Assembly: GCA_016710585.1 (NCBI GenBank)
Contig: JADJVN010000029.1
Location: 31,195-95,194 of the forward strand
Direction of reading: 5' to 3'
DNA length: 64,000 nt
DNA from: Saprospiraceae bacterium
Lineage (GTDB): Bacteria > Bacteroidota > Bacteroidia > Chitinophagales > Saprospiraceae
A program made the position numbers and the translations under genes. A model generated the notes under the pieces. That model saw only the letters and a list, made by a program, of their open reading frames with translations, did not search any database and was not told the DNA's origin. Positions 20,105 to 29,037 of the stretch are shown here, piece after piece (positions within the stretch are counted from its first letter, which is position 1; each line of letters opens with the position of its first letter).

Positions 20105-20923
20105 TTATTTTATTTTCTTAGCATAAATATTTAGCTGGAGATCCATTGGATTTTCCGTTTGTTGAAATTGCTCAAATCCTGGCATTTTATGTGGATATGC
20201 TTCTTGGATAAAATATCGGAATCCAGAAGTTCTTAAAAGAAGCAACAGCTCACTGAGTTGCTGTTCCTGATTCAGAAATGAATGATACTCTACAAATAAA
20301 TTTTTAACATTCTTAAGATTCTCTGCACAATCCATGAGCACATCATATTCTGCTCCCTCGATATCTATCTTGAGCAAATCAACAGGAGACTGCAAATAGT
20401 CTTTTAATCTAGCAGCAGGTACAGAATTTTTGCTGTCATTAGAATTTTCGATTCTACTCTCTTGAGAACTTGTTTCCAAAAAACTTACTGAGTCGTTATG
20501 TATCCATACTGCCTTTTTAAAAAGTGAAACTCCAGAAAACTGAAACGCAGAAACATTCTTTTCCAATAATTCAAAATTGCTCGAATCTGGTTCAAATGCA
20601 ATCACTGTCGAATCAGGATAAAACTGTTTAAAATAAATTACCGAAATTCCAATATTCGCTCCACAATCAATAATTATCGGCTTTGGATTGTCTGATACAA
20701 ATTTGTAACAATGATTCACAAAGACCTCATTGATACTTGACAAATAACTATAGCCATCTTTAAAATAAACTTTCTTACCTATCAAAGTTCTAGATTGCAA
20801 TTTACCCTTAGTGCCGAGCTTTAGTATTTTTTCATCTAGAAAAGAAATCTTAAATGGTGATCGACTAAATTTATTTTTTAGAAATAATAGAAAGTGATGA
20901 TATAAACTATGTTCTTTTGACAT
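20105..20923 (-). CDS. FkbM-family methyltransferase
   Basis: A 272-residue protein with the FkbM pattern: SAM site IIDCGANIGISVIYF (about 97-111), acidic loop FEPDSSNFELL and the signature DLLKIDIEGAEYDVL (about 177-191). FkbM proteins O-methylate sugars and polyketides. As the last gene of the polysaccharide operon, it probably methylates a sugar of the cell-surface glycan in the cytoplasm. Confidence 0.85.
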   Translation of the reverse strand: MSKEHSLYHHFLLFLKNKFSRSPFKISFLDEKILKLGTKGKLQSRTLIGKKVYFKDGYSYLSSINEVFVNHCYKFVSDNPKPIIIDCGANIGISVIYFKQFYPDSTVIAFEPDSSNFELLEKNVSAFQFSGVSLFKKAVWIHNDSVSFLETSSQESRIENSNDSKNSVPAARLKDYLQSPVDLLKIDIEGAEYDVLMDCAENLKNVKNLFVEYHSFLNQEQQLSELLLLLRTSGFRYFIQEAYPHKMPGFEQFQQTENPMDLQLNIYAKKIK

Positions 20924-21014
20924 AATGATTATTTACTTAATTTTACTTGCAATTTAGAAATTAATTGAGATATTTTCCTTCCACCAATAATTCTAACTAC
21001 CATAACTAAATTAC

Positions 21015-21824
21015 TTAATTTAAAAAATTGGAGTTGCAAACAAACTTTAAAAAAATAAAATGCCTGACCCTTTCACCACTAGAAGCTGAAGCATTACAAT
21101 AGGTTTTATTTACGTACCAATCTTCATATCGTATTTCATTGTTATTTAATGAAACTAAACTTAGTGGCAAATTTGAATTCCATTTATTATAAAGAATTTT
21201 AGTTGCTTCAAACCAAGCTTTACTATATGATGCTTGTGCATAGTGAATTAAATTAATGTCAAAACAAACCCCAATTTTATATTTTTTATGTACTTGTAAC
21301 GAATAATCCATATCATAGCAATGAAATCCACTAAATGTTTTTTCATCAAATTTATACTCTTCCCAGATAGATTTTTTTGTCGTCATAAAAATTCCGTCAA
21401 TGCAGACCACTTCTTCAAGGATGTTACCAGTGGGGTTAGTATACATTGTATTCTCAAATCCATCTATATGAATTTCTTTTAAATTGACTCTCATGAACTT
21501 TGGCGAACAGCCCCAGCCACTCAAATACTTACTCTTGTATTGTGATCCAGCAACACTAATCAATCCAAATTCAGAATCTTCAAAATGTTGTATTAAATTG
21601 ATTCCCCAGTTGACTGTTTGAAAAATAATGTAATCGTGGATAAAACAAAGGAAAGGAAATTTTGCTTGACTGGCTCCTAAATTGTATGCTTGAAATATGG
21701 AGTACTTATTTTCTGAATTATCAATGCATATAATTTCAAAAGCAGAACCAATGGTTTCACTCAGATTGATCTGTTGGGACTTTGATATATCAGTTTTTCT
21801 ACTACAAATAATAATAGAGATCAT
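21015..21824 (-). CDS. Glycosyltransferase, GT2-like (StrF-like domain)
   Basis: A 269-residue protein beginning MISIIICSRK, with IICIDNSEN, an AYNLGASQAKFPFLCFIHDY segment where the HD pair takes the place of the usual DxD, and a C-terminal FHCYDMDYSLQVHKK motif. This matches the short GT-A family with a StrF-type domain. It should add one sugar to the lipid-linked repeat unit in the cytoplasm. Its start is 8 bp from the stop of the GT4 remnant upstream. Confidence 0.75.
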   Translation of the reverse strand: MISIIICSRKTDISKSQQINLSETIGSAFEIICIDNSENKYSIFQAYNLGASQAKFPFLCFIHDYIIFQTVNWGINLIQHFEDSEFGLISVAGSQYKSKYLSGWGCSPKFMRVNLKEIHIDGFENTMYTNPTGNILEEVVCIDGIFMTTKKSIWEEYKFDEKTFSGFHCYDMDYSLQVHKKYKIGVCFDINLIHYAQASYSKAWFEATKILYNKWNSNLPLSLVSLNNNEIRYEDWYVNKTYCNASASSGERVRHFIFLKFVCNSNFLN

Positions 21825-21831
21825 TGATTAA

Positions 21832-22288
21832 TCATTTATCTTCATTCTGAAAAGTTTCTAAAAATCCTTTACTCGTATTTTCAAAACTATTTTTTATAGC
21901 CAACTTAATAGCATTACTTCTGTATACATCATAATTTAAAACGATAGTATCTACAGCGTTTTTCAAACTTTGTGGATCCAGTTTATCAATTAATATTCCA
22001 GCATTATACTCCCTAACATCATCAAATCCTGGAATATCGATGGCTATAACTGGGACACCAGCAGCTAAATATTTATATAATTTACCAGAAGGTGCAGTTC
22101 TATAATTAAAATTACCAAAAAAAACATCTTTCAGGTCATAAAAACAAAGACCAATTGAATTCAAACTAATGAATGTTATAAACTCACTGTACTCCATAAA
22201 GTTCGGATTATAATTTATTCAAAATAAGATAAGTGATGCTAATAAATGGACATCTTCCAAATTTTCCTAAAATTAATATTCTAACCAT
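21832..22288 (-). pseudogene. GT4-type glycosyltransferase remnant
   Basis: Only the two ends of a GT-B glycosyltransferase can be read. From the ATG at 22288 the frame codes MVRILILGKFG... for 26 codons and stops. In another frame, from 22197, 121 residues match the C-terminal donor-binding half (APSGKLYKYLAAGVPVIAID, with the Glu position replaced, then NAGILID). A normal GT4 has 350-400 residues, so about 200 central codons are missing. Most likely an internal deletion inactivated the gene. Alternatively, the short C-terminal piece might still be translated, which I think unlikely to give an active enzyme. Confidence 0.65.
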
Positions 22289-22354
22289 TTTTTTGTGGCA
22301 CTGAGGTAATCAAAAATCAAAAACTTATTAATCAACATTTATAAAAAAAATATT

Positions 22355-23197
22355 TCAAAAAATCAATTTCTTTAAATCTACGAAAAAAAACATTTTTTTT
22401 TGCCAAAGGATTCTTAAACACAAATACAATCTTTCAGTTCCAGATATATTTTCAAGGCTAAAGATAGTATGCTTGAGTATTGTTAATAAAAAATTTGTAT
22501 ATTTGAATTTTTTCTGTATAAAATTATGATTATATAAAATTGCAGCCTTTTTATGATATTCTGAATTATCAATTAAGGAAGTATGTTTAAATGTGTTGGG
22601 TGAAAAGTCAATTTTACCTTGACACATTATTTCAGCTAAAAAAATCCAGTCCTGGCCATGACAATGTTTTAATTTGCATTTTTGAAATACAGCCATACGA
22701 TAGACCCCATAAAAGCAATTGCCTTGTGGTCTCTCATGATAACTATAAATTCTATCAATAACTCTTTCTTGCATGTAAGATACTGTTGCTTCAATTTCTA
22801 AAAATTTATCATTTAAATAATTTTTAGAAACCCCACTACATAATACTACTTCATTATTAATTTGTAATTTACTAAGGCATTCTTCTATATAATTTTCATC
22901 TAGCCAATCATCATCTGCCACCCATAAGAAAAAAGCACCATTTGCTTTTTCTAATACGTAATTAAAGTTATTTGTGATGCCTTTGTTTTCAGGTTGGATA
23001 GTATATTGTATTCTACTATCTTTCGCAGCACTTTGTTCTAATATAGTTCTTACTTCTGGGTCTGAAGAACAGTTATCAGAAATAATTATTTCTAAGTTTG
23101 TATAAGTTTGACTAATAACATGCTCTAAGCAACGTCTTAAACCATGCGGACGATTATATGTAGGAATACCCACTGAAACTAATGGTCTAGGGTTCAT
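22355..23197 (-). CDS. Family 2 glycosyltransferase
   Basis: A 280-residue GT-A glycosyltransferase. It opens with PLVSVGIPTYNRPHGLRRCL, then IIISDNCSSD and LWVADDDWLDENYIEECL, the DxD nucleotide-sugar and metal site at about residues 93-97. The C-terminal 60 residues are basic and partly hydrophobic, suggesting membrane contact. It sits in the polysaccharide operon, 54 bp after the acyltransferase gene. Confidence 0.85.
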   Translation of the reverse strand: MNPRPLVSVGIPTYNRPHGLRRCLEHVISQTYTNLEIIISDNCSSDPEVRTILEQSAAKDSRIQYTIQPENKGITNNFNYVLEKANGAFFLWVADDDWLDENYIEECLSKLQINNEVVLCSGVSKNYLNDKFLEIEATVSYMQERVIDRIYSYHERPQGNCFYGVYRMAVFQKCKLKHCHGQDWIFLAEIMCQGKIDFSPNTFKHTSLIDNSEYHKKAAILYNHNFIQKKFKYTNFLLTILKHTIFSLENISGTERLYLCLRILWQKKMFFFVDLKKLIF

Positions 23198-23250
23198 TTT
23201 AATTCTACTTTTTTAGATAAGTTTTGAATAATTTTTATTTATATTTAAAT

Positions 23251-23739
23251 TCACTTCCTTTCTCCTATTTTTCTGAGAGGATTGCCTACATAAATACCAT
23301 AACTCTCAATTTCCTTGTTTACAAATGAACAAGCGCCGATTATTGCACCTTCTCTTAAAATTGCACCTTCTGATATAACTGTATTTGCGCCAATCCATAC
23401 ATCATCTTCTATAATAATTCCACCGCGAGATGTTTTAAATCTTTGGTCATAAACAGTTTTGTCTTTTGAAATAAATTCATGATTAGATGCAGATAATGTA
23501 CAATTTGCAGCAATTAACACGTAATTTCCCATCACAATTCCATTTCCACTATATATTACTGTTCCAGAATTAATGTAGCAATTATTGCCAATAATTATAT
23601 CTCCTAAACCTCCTGAAAATTTAATTTTTACAAAAGCATCTATCATACATCTTTCGCCTATAATTAGTTTAGAACCTTTAACAGAAGACTCTAAGTCAGC
23701 CAATTTTGAAATCTTTGAATTAGTAGAAATGATGTGCAT
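23251..23739 (-). CDS. Hexapeptide-repeat acyltransferase (left-handed beta-helix)
   Basis: A 162-residue protein made almost wholly of hexapeptide turns (for example IIGNNCYINSGTVIYSG, VLIAANCTLSASNHEF, IIEDDVWIGANTVISEGA) and ending VGNPLRKIG. The His in ASNHEF is in the position of the catalytic His of the LacA/NodL/CysE group. It probably O-acetylates a sugar of the surface polysaccharide, acting as a trimer in the cytoplasm. Confidence 0.85.
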   Translation of the reverse strand: MHIISTNSKISKLADLESSVKGSKLIIGERCMIDAFVKIKFSGGLGDIIIGNNCYINSGTVIYSGNGIVMGNYVLIAANCTLSASNHEFISKDKTVYDQRFKTSRGGIIIEDDVWIGANTVISEGAILREGAIIGACSFVNKEIESYGIYVGNPLRKIGERK

Positions 23740-23772
23740 TTTGTATATTTATCTAACAATAAATTTATATCC

Positions 23773-24525
23773 TTATTTTAAAATTATACCTTGCCCAGTA
23801 GGTAATGATAATATTTCTATGCCATTATTTAAAGCCCATGTGTTATGTGCTTTGTATTGTTCTTCATATCCTTTATAGGCATAATCATCAAGTACTATGA
23901 TTCCACCTTTTACTAATTTTGGATAGATAAAATCTAATGCTGCTATTTCTGGTCCAATACAATTCATATCTATAGATGCAAATGCAAATTTAACACTGAT
24001 TACTTGATCTAAAGTGTCAGGAACAGTACCTCTAACTATTTTTACATTTTTATATTCTTTGAAGGATTGCATTACTTGTCCATAACATTCTTCATATCCG
24101 CCACTTTGTCTGCCTGCATCTTTTTCCTCTTTGCTGAGCAATTTTTCTACCAAACCATTAAATGTATCTAACAAATAAAATGTTTTATTAAGACTTTTAA
24201 AATTTAAATAAGTACAAATTGCTTTGGCGAATCCGCCTTTATTGGTACCACATTCTATAAAATCACCATCTAATGTACTACCCTGCATTGCCGCCCATAA
24301 TATAACATGTACTCTCCACTCAATCTCACTCCATGAGTTTGTAGTTAAGGCTGAATTATATGCTTCATGAAATTTGGGTGTGTTTATAAATCCTGAATTA
24401 TGAATTGTGGCTAATCCATCTTTAATATAAGAAATTGGGAAATAAGAAAGTGAACTAAGTCCTTTTTTATATTTCAAAAACCATGTTATTTTATCAATTA
24501 TTCTATTCCATTTATTTATAAGCAT
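23773..24525 (-). CDS. TylF/MycF-family O-methyltransferase
   Basis: A 250-residue methyltransferase with the TylF/MycF features: GDFIECGTNKGGFAKAIC (SAM site, about 83-100), LLDTFNGL, FASIDMNCIGPEIAALDFIY (metal-binding Asp) and GGIIVLDDYAYKGYEEQ (second acidic pair). The family methylates sugar hydroxyls using Mg2+. It begins 3 bp after the repaired end of the CmcI-like gene. Together with FkbM and CmcI-like proteins it implies a heavily methylated glycan. Confidence 0.85.
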   Translation of the reverse strand: MLINKWNRIIDKITWFLKYKKGLSSLSYFPISYIKDGLATIHNSGFINTPKFHEAYNSALTTNSWSEIEWRVHVILWAAMQGSTLDGDFIECGTNKGGFAKAICTYLNFKSLNKTFYLLDTFNGLVEKLLSKEEKDAGRQSGGYEECYGQVMQSFKEYKNVKIVRGTVPDTLDQVISVKFAFASIDMNCIGPEIAALDFIYPKLVKGGIIVLDDYAYKGYEEQYKAHNTWALNNGIEILSLPTGQGIILK

Positions 24526-24528
24526 TTT

Positions 24529-25271
24529 TTAAGATTTTAATCTTTTTAAAAATCCCCCTCCATAAGCTTCTGTTATTAATAATTTATCTGTTATTTCATT
24601 ATCTGCTTCAAAATCTGGATTGTGTTTCCAAAAATTCTAACATTGCTGTATGTGGGTTGTCACCTACATCCCAAGGTCTATTGTCATAGTATCCTTCTGG
24701 ATAAAAATTCTATCAAGGTATCAGGTAATATAATGTATGATTCATTAGAAACCAATGGGGCATATAATTCCAATTCTCTCAACACATGCTCATGTGTATG
24801 ATTTGAGTCTAGGCATACCATAATATTTTTATAATCTTTTGCAAAATGTTTTATTTGATTTATAATGTATTGGTCTGTGGACGAGCCTTGAATCATTGTA
24901 ATATATTTATAGAATGGGCTTGATTCTATAAGGGTTCTGTTATGGTCTCGAATATCTATATCTACGGCCAATACTTTTCCATTGTTTCCTAAAAGGTGCA
25001 TCATAGATGCCGAAAAAATTATTGAGCCTCCATGAGCTATCCCTGTTTCTATTATCAAATCTGGCTTTACTTTCCATATCACTTCTTGCAAAGCTTGTAT
25101 GTCTTGTGGAAACTTGATTATAGGGATACCTAGCCAAGTAAAATTGTAAATATACTTGTATTTATCTGCATGAAGCATCCAATCCAAGGATTTTTTCTTT
25201 AGCTCTTCGTCTTGTCTCATTTTGCTTATAAAGTCGGCTTTTTCTTGTTGAAATTGTTTAACTGGATCCAT
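24529..25271 (-). CDS. Cephalosporin hydroxylase-like (CmcI/rhamnosyl O-methyltransferase) protein, two frameshifts
   Basis: The visible first frame (25271 to 24684) gives 195 residues with DLIIETGIAHGGSIIFSASM (SAM site), VLAVDIDIRDHN and IMVCLDSNHTHEHVLREL, the CmcI family core. The rest of the family domain continues in the other frames: YPEGYYDNRPWDVGDNPHTAML, then FWKHNPDFEADNEITDK... and a normal end GGGFLKRLKS with a stop at 24529. Both breaks (near 24705 and 24635) fall in runs of five T, where one T fewer restores the frame. Despite the family name, members of this group in glycan clusters usually act as sugar O-methyltransferases. Confidence 0.75.
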
Positions 25272-25277
25272 AATTTT

Positions 25278-26206
25278 TTATGATATTAACTGAATGATTT
25301 TAATGATTTCCTTTTTTATTTGTTCTTCACTTTCATTTAACTGAAAATTGTTTTGGTTGAGTGCATTTGAGATAATCTTAAATGTATTTGATATTTTTGG
25401 TTCATCTGATTTTACAATAATTTCTATATCTTTACTAAATACAGTTTTAAAAACTTCTTTTGTAAATCGTGCCATTGTAATAATATCAATGCAATGATTA
25501 GAAGCAAGATTAGCAATATAAAAATTTTCATGCCTTAACACATTCAATAATTCAAAAGTACCTTTACAAATATTTTCCAAAGATAAAAAATTTCTCTGTT
25601 GTTTACCGGATGACATCAGAGTTATTGTCCCTTTTTCTACTCCTTCTTTACAAAAGCAATTTGGCACTAAACTCCACCTGTCAATAAGTTTATCTACCAT
25701 TGCACCATAAATATTTGCTGGTCTTATCACTATACATTTAATGAGATTTGTTTTGCTAAATAATTTGATATACTCTTCTGCAATGTAATGATTATAGCCA
25801 TAATAACTTTCGATGGACTCTATTGCATTATCTTCATATACACCTTTAAGTTCTGTTCCTAATACTTGTGCAGTAGAAAAAAATAAAAAATTTCTAATAT
25901 TATTTTTTTACATAATTCAAGCGCAAATTTAGTACCAAATAAGGATAAATTCACACCTTGATCGAAATCTTTAGACATTATATCATTTGCAGAAGCTAGG
26001 TGAATCATTGCATCACAAGCTAAATTAAGGTTTAAGAATTCTTTACTCAATACATCTGCATTGATAAATTCAGCATTCTTGAGCGCATTTTTTACACCCG
26101 TATTAAATGTCCTAGAAATAGCAATTACTTCTACGTCTTGTTTTAATAGGTATAAAGCCAAAGCACTACCTATATAACCATTTGCACCAGTAATAGCTAT
26201 TTTCAT
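25278..26206 (-). CDS. NAD-dependent epimerase/dehydratase (extended SDR), one frameshift
   Basis: About 310 residues. The first frame has the N-terminal NAD site TGANGYIGSALALYLL and AMIHLASAND. After a run of seven A at about 25904-25910 the frame changes; adding one A gives NIRNFLFFSTAQVLG, then YYGYNHYIAEEY, RPANIYGAMVDKL and a normal C-terminus. The catalytic YxxxK appears as YGYNH, with His where Lys is expected. The enzyme would act on a nucleotide sugar, probably reducing or epimerising the CDP-4-keto-6-deoxyhexose made by RfbF/RfbG. The break looks like a homopolymer error. The stop is 6 bp before the CmcI-like start. Confidence 0.72.
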
Positions 26207-26231
26207 ATCAATAAACCATTAAAATTTTCTT

Positions 26232-26712
26232 CTAAAAACGTTGCGGCATTATCTTTTTCTGATATAGTTGATATTGCAGTGGCCATTGAATGTCTAATAA
26301 AGGATCATTGTAATGAATAATCCCTTCGCTATCTTTATGATAAAATTGTGAAACAAGGTAGTTGATTTCTGCATATTCTGAAATACTTTGGAAACCATGG
26401 GCAAAACCTTTTGGAATATACAGTTTTTGTTTATTGCTTTCTGAAAGTTCTATGCCATACCATTGTAAAAATGTGGGAAATTTTACGGATGTCTATAATA
26501 ACATCAAATATAATACCTTTTGATACATTCTACTATTTTGTTTCAGCGTATGGTGGGTGCTGAAAATGCATACCTCTGAACGAGCCTTTGCCATACGTGC
26601 CGAATCTGTTTACTTGTTTTATGTCAACCAAAGACCCTGTTCAGCAAATTCATTTAAAGGGTGTGGGCGTAATCAAATAAGCTCCTTCAAGTGATGTTTG
26701 GGTAAATTTCAT
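26232..26712 (-). pseudogene. RmlC-like nucleotide-sugar 3,5-epimerase, broken
   Basis: The ATG at 26712 overlaps the rfbG stop (ATGA) and reads MKFTQTSLEGAYLITPTPFK before a stop. Further pieces in other frames are clear: NEFAEQG, DIKQVNRFGTYGKGS, GSFRGMHFQHPPYAETK, FDVIIDIRK, FLQWYGIELSESNKQKLYIP and GFAHGFQS, the cupin core of dTDP-4-dehydrorhamnose 3,5-epimerase. About 10-12 residues between PFK and NEFAEQG appear deleted, as well as at least two frameshifts. The deletion cannot be explained by a homopolymer error, so this is probably a true pseudogene. In its intact form it would epimerise the CDP-4-keto-6-deoxy sugar. Confidence 0.65.
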
Positions 26713-27774
26713 AATTGTTGGTATTTATTTATTTGTTGTAAAATATAATCATAACTATTCCAGTTTTTATACCATCCAATAGTCCATTCAATAGTCTCTT
26801 GAGCTGATAGACATGGTTTCCATCCCAATTGATCGACACTTTTACTGATATCAAGTTTTAATAAATTAGCTTCATGAACTTGATTTTCATGTTTCGTAAT
26901 TTTATAGGCTCCATTGCCCCATATTTCAATTGACTTATTGACTAGATCCTCTACGGTAAATGTACTATCAGGCAATGGGCCAAAATTCCATGCGCCTGAA
27001 TATTTCAATGGATTGTCATATAATTTAACTCCTAGCAAAAGATATCCAAACAGTGGCTCAAGTACATGCTGCCATGGTCTTACAGATTGAGGATTTCTAA
27101 TCTCAATTGCTTGATTGGATTGCAGAGCTTTTACAATATCAGGAATGATTCTATTAGCTGCCCAATCACCTCCACCAATTACATTACCAGCTCTTGCAGA
27201 AGCTATTGATTTTTTATGAATCTGATATTTCTCAATATTAAAAAAACTACTTCTAAAGGAACTTATCACCAGCTCTGCAGTAGCTTTACTTGCACTATAT
27301 GGATCATATCCACCTAGTCTATCTGTTTCGCGATATGGATATACCCTCTTTATTTTCGTAAACCTTATCTGTAGTAATTAATACCAGACTGCATTGCTTT
27401 TCTAATTTTCTTGCTGCTTCTAGGACATTAGCTGTTCCAATTGTATTACTTCGAAAGTCTCTATGGGATTTTCATAAGATTTTTTTACAAGTGGTTGTGC
27501 GGCGAGATGAAAAATGATATCTGGTTGAAAACTTAATATTTCATTTTCTAAGCTCTGTTTACTTCTTATATCAGCAATGACACTTTGAATATTTATTTCA
27601 TTCGCGATCTGATTGTATAGATCGAAAGAATTCTCTGGCTCCAAAAGCATATCCCTTTAGATTAGCTCCCAATTGATCCAACCATATACTTAACCATGTA
27701 CCTTTAAAACCCGTATGGCCAGTAATGAATACTCTTTTATTTTTATAAAAAGAAAGCTCTTTCACCTTGTTCAT
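26709..27774 (-). CDS. rfbG: CDP-glucose 4,6-dehydratase, three frameshifts
   Basis: Pieced together, about 355 residues: NAD site KRVFITGHTGFKGTWLSIWL, IIFHLAAQPLVKKSYENP, NTIGTANVLEAARK, LVLITTDKVYEN, catalytic YSASKATAEL, AGNVIGGGDWAANRIIPDI and VRPWQHVLEPLFGYL. It converts CDP-glucose to CDP-4-keto-6-deoxyglucose in the cytoplasm. The frame breaks near 27640 (four T, three expected), near 27445 and near 27335 (three G). The start ATG at 27774 overlaps the stop of rfbF (TAATG) and the end overlaps the RmlC-like gene, so the operon order is real. All active-site motifs remain, which favours sequencing errors. Confidence 0.78.
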
Positions 27775-28549
27775 TACCACAGCTTCCATAGTGCATTTCC
27801 GTTTTCCCACAATTCTTCCAATTCAATTCTATCTCGCATTGCATCCATACATTTCCAAAATCCATAATGCTTGTATGCTGCAAGTTGCCCAGAATTAGCT
27901 ATTTCAACCAAAGGACCCTTTTCCCATTGTACGCTATCCATATCACCTTTTAGAAATTCAAATATTTGAGGTTCCATGACAAAAAAACCACCATTTATCC
28001 AGATTCCATCTCCTTCTGGTTTCTCTTGGAACATTTGCACCATGCCATTTGTATCCATTTTAATATTGCCATATCTTCCTGGTAATTGAATGCTAGTTAA
28101 AGTTGCTAAAGCTTGGGACTTTTTATGAAAATTTAATAATTTTAATAAATCTACATCTGAAACTCCATCTCCATAGGTCAACATAAAAGTTTCATTTCCA
28201 ACATATTGCTGAATACGTTTTATTCTTCCTGCAGTATTGGTGTTAAGACCAGTATCTACAAGGGTAACTTTAAAAGATTCGGTTTGAGAAGAGTGAACAC
28301 TTAATTTGTTGTTTTTAATTCTATAGTTAGGTCTGAATTATGAATAAAATAATTATAAAAATATTCTTTTATTAACTCACCTTTATATCCCAAACAAATT
28401 ATAAATTCATTGAATCCATAATAATCATATATTTTCATAATATGCCACAAAATTGGCTTACCACCTATAGTGACCATTGGTTTGGGTCTTGTTTAAGTCT
28501 CTTCCATTAATCTTGTCCCAAGTCCACCAGCAAGAATGACAACTTTCAT
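27774..28549 (-). CDS. rfbF: Glucose-1-phosphate cytidylyltransferase, in-frame stop and one frameshift
   Basis: About 258 residues: MKVVILAGGLGTRL (nucleotide loop), RPKPMVTIGGKPILWHIMK, CLGYKGELIKEYF, then after a frame change VTLVDTGLNTNTAGRI, MLTYGDGVSDVDL and GGFFVMEPQIFEFL. It makes CDP-glucose from CTP and glucose-1-phosphate, the first step for the RfbG product. Codon 19 is TAA (28493-28495) in an otherwise length-conserved stretch between GTRLMEET and RPKPMV. The frameshift near 28320 is cured by one more A in a run of five. First gene of the polysaccharide operon. Confidence 0.78.
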
Positions 28550-29037
28550 TTATTGTTCCATTTAAAAAATATATAATTTAATGATAATTAGATTAAAATT
28601 ACCAAATTACATATTAAAATAAAATATAATACGTTAACTACAATCAACTACTGCCATTAACAATGTACAAAAATAGTCAATATTTTGGTTTATAGCAGTA
28701 TATACATAAAATAAGTATATATATTTTATTTTTATATAAATAATTTGCTATTCCTTTACAACAATTTATTGAGCAACACAGCTGATTTTTAGGAAACTTT
28801 TTAACTCCTAATCATTAAAATTAGGGCTGTAAATAAAAAATTTAATTTAATTTTTAGGTTTCAATAAAAAAAATAGCTATATTTATGAAAATTTAGTAGA
28901 AATAAATAAAAACATGGTTTTACTAAGTTTATTTAGTTTTACCTACTTTTAACTTGACACAAACTATGATATTGCATTGTGGATTTTTCATATTAATAAG
29001 CCTTATTAGTTGACCTTCTGATCTTAAACTCATTTCA
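28550..29037. other. AT-rich divergent intergenic region, polysaccharide operon versus M43 gene
   Basis: No gene is seen in 488 bp. On the minus strand 28668-28675 reads TATTTTTG, a candidate TAnnTTTG -7 box for the rfbF operon, 119 bp before its ATG. The long AT-rich stretch leaves room for regulation. A minus-strand frame at 28929-29138 has no recognisable features and overlaps the start of the metalloprotease gene. Confidence 0.4.
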
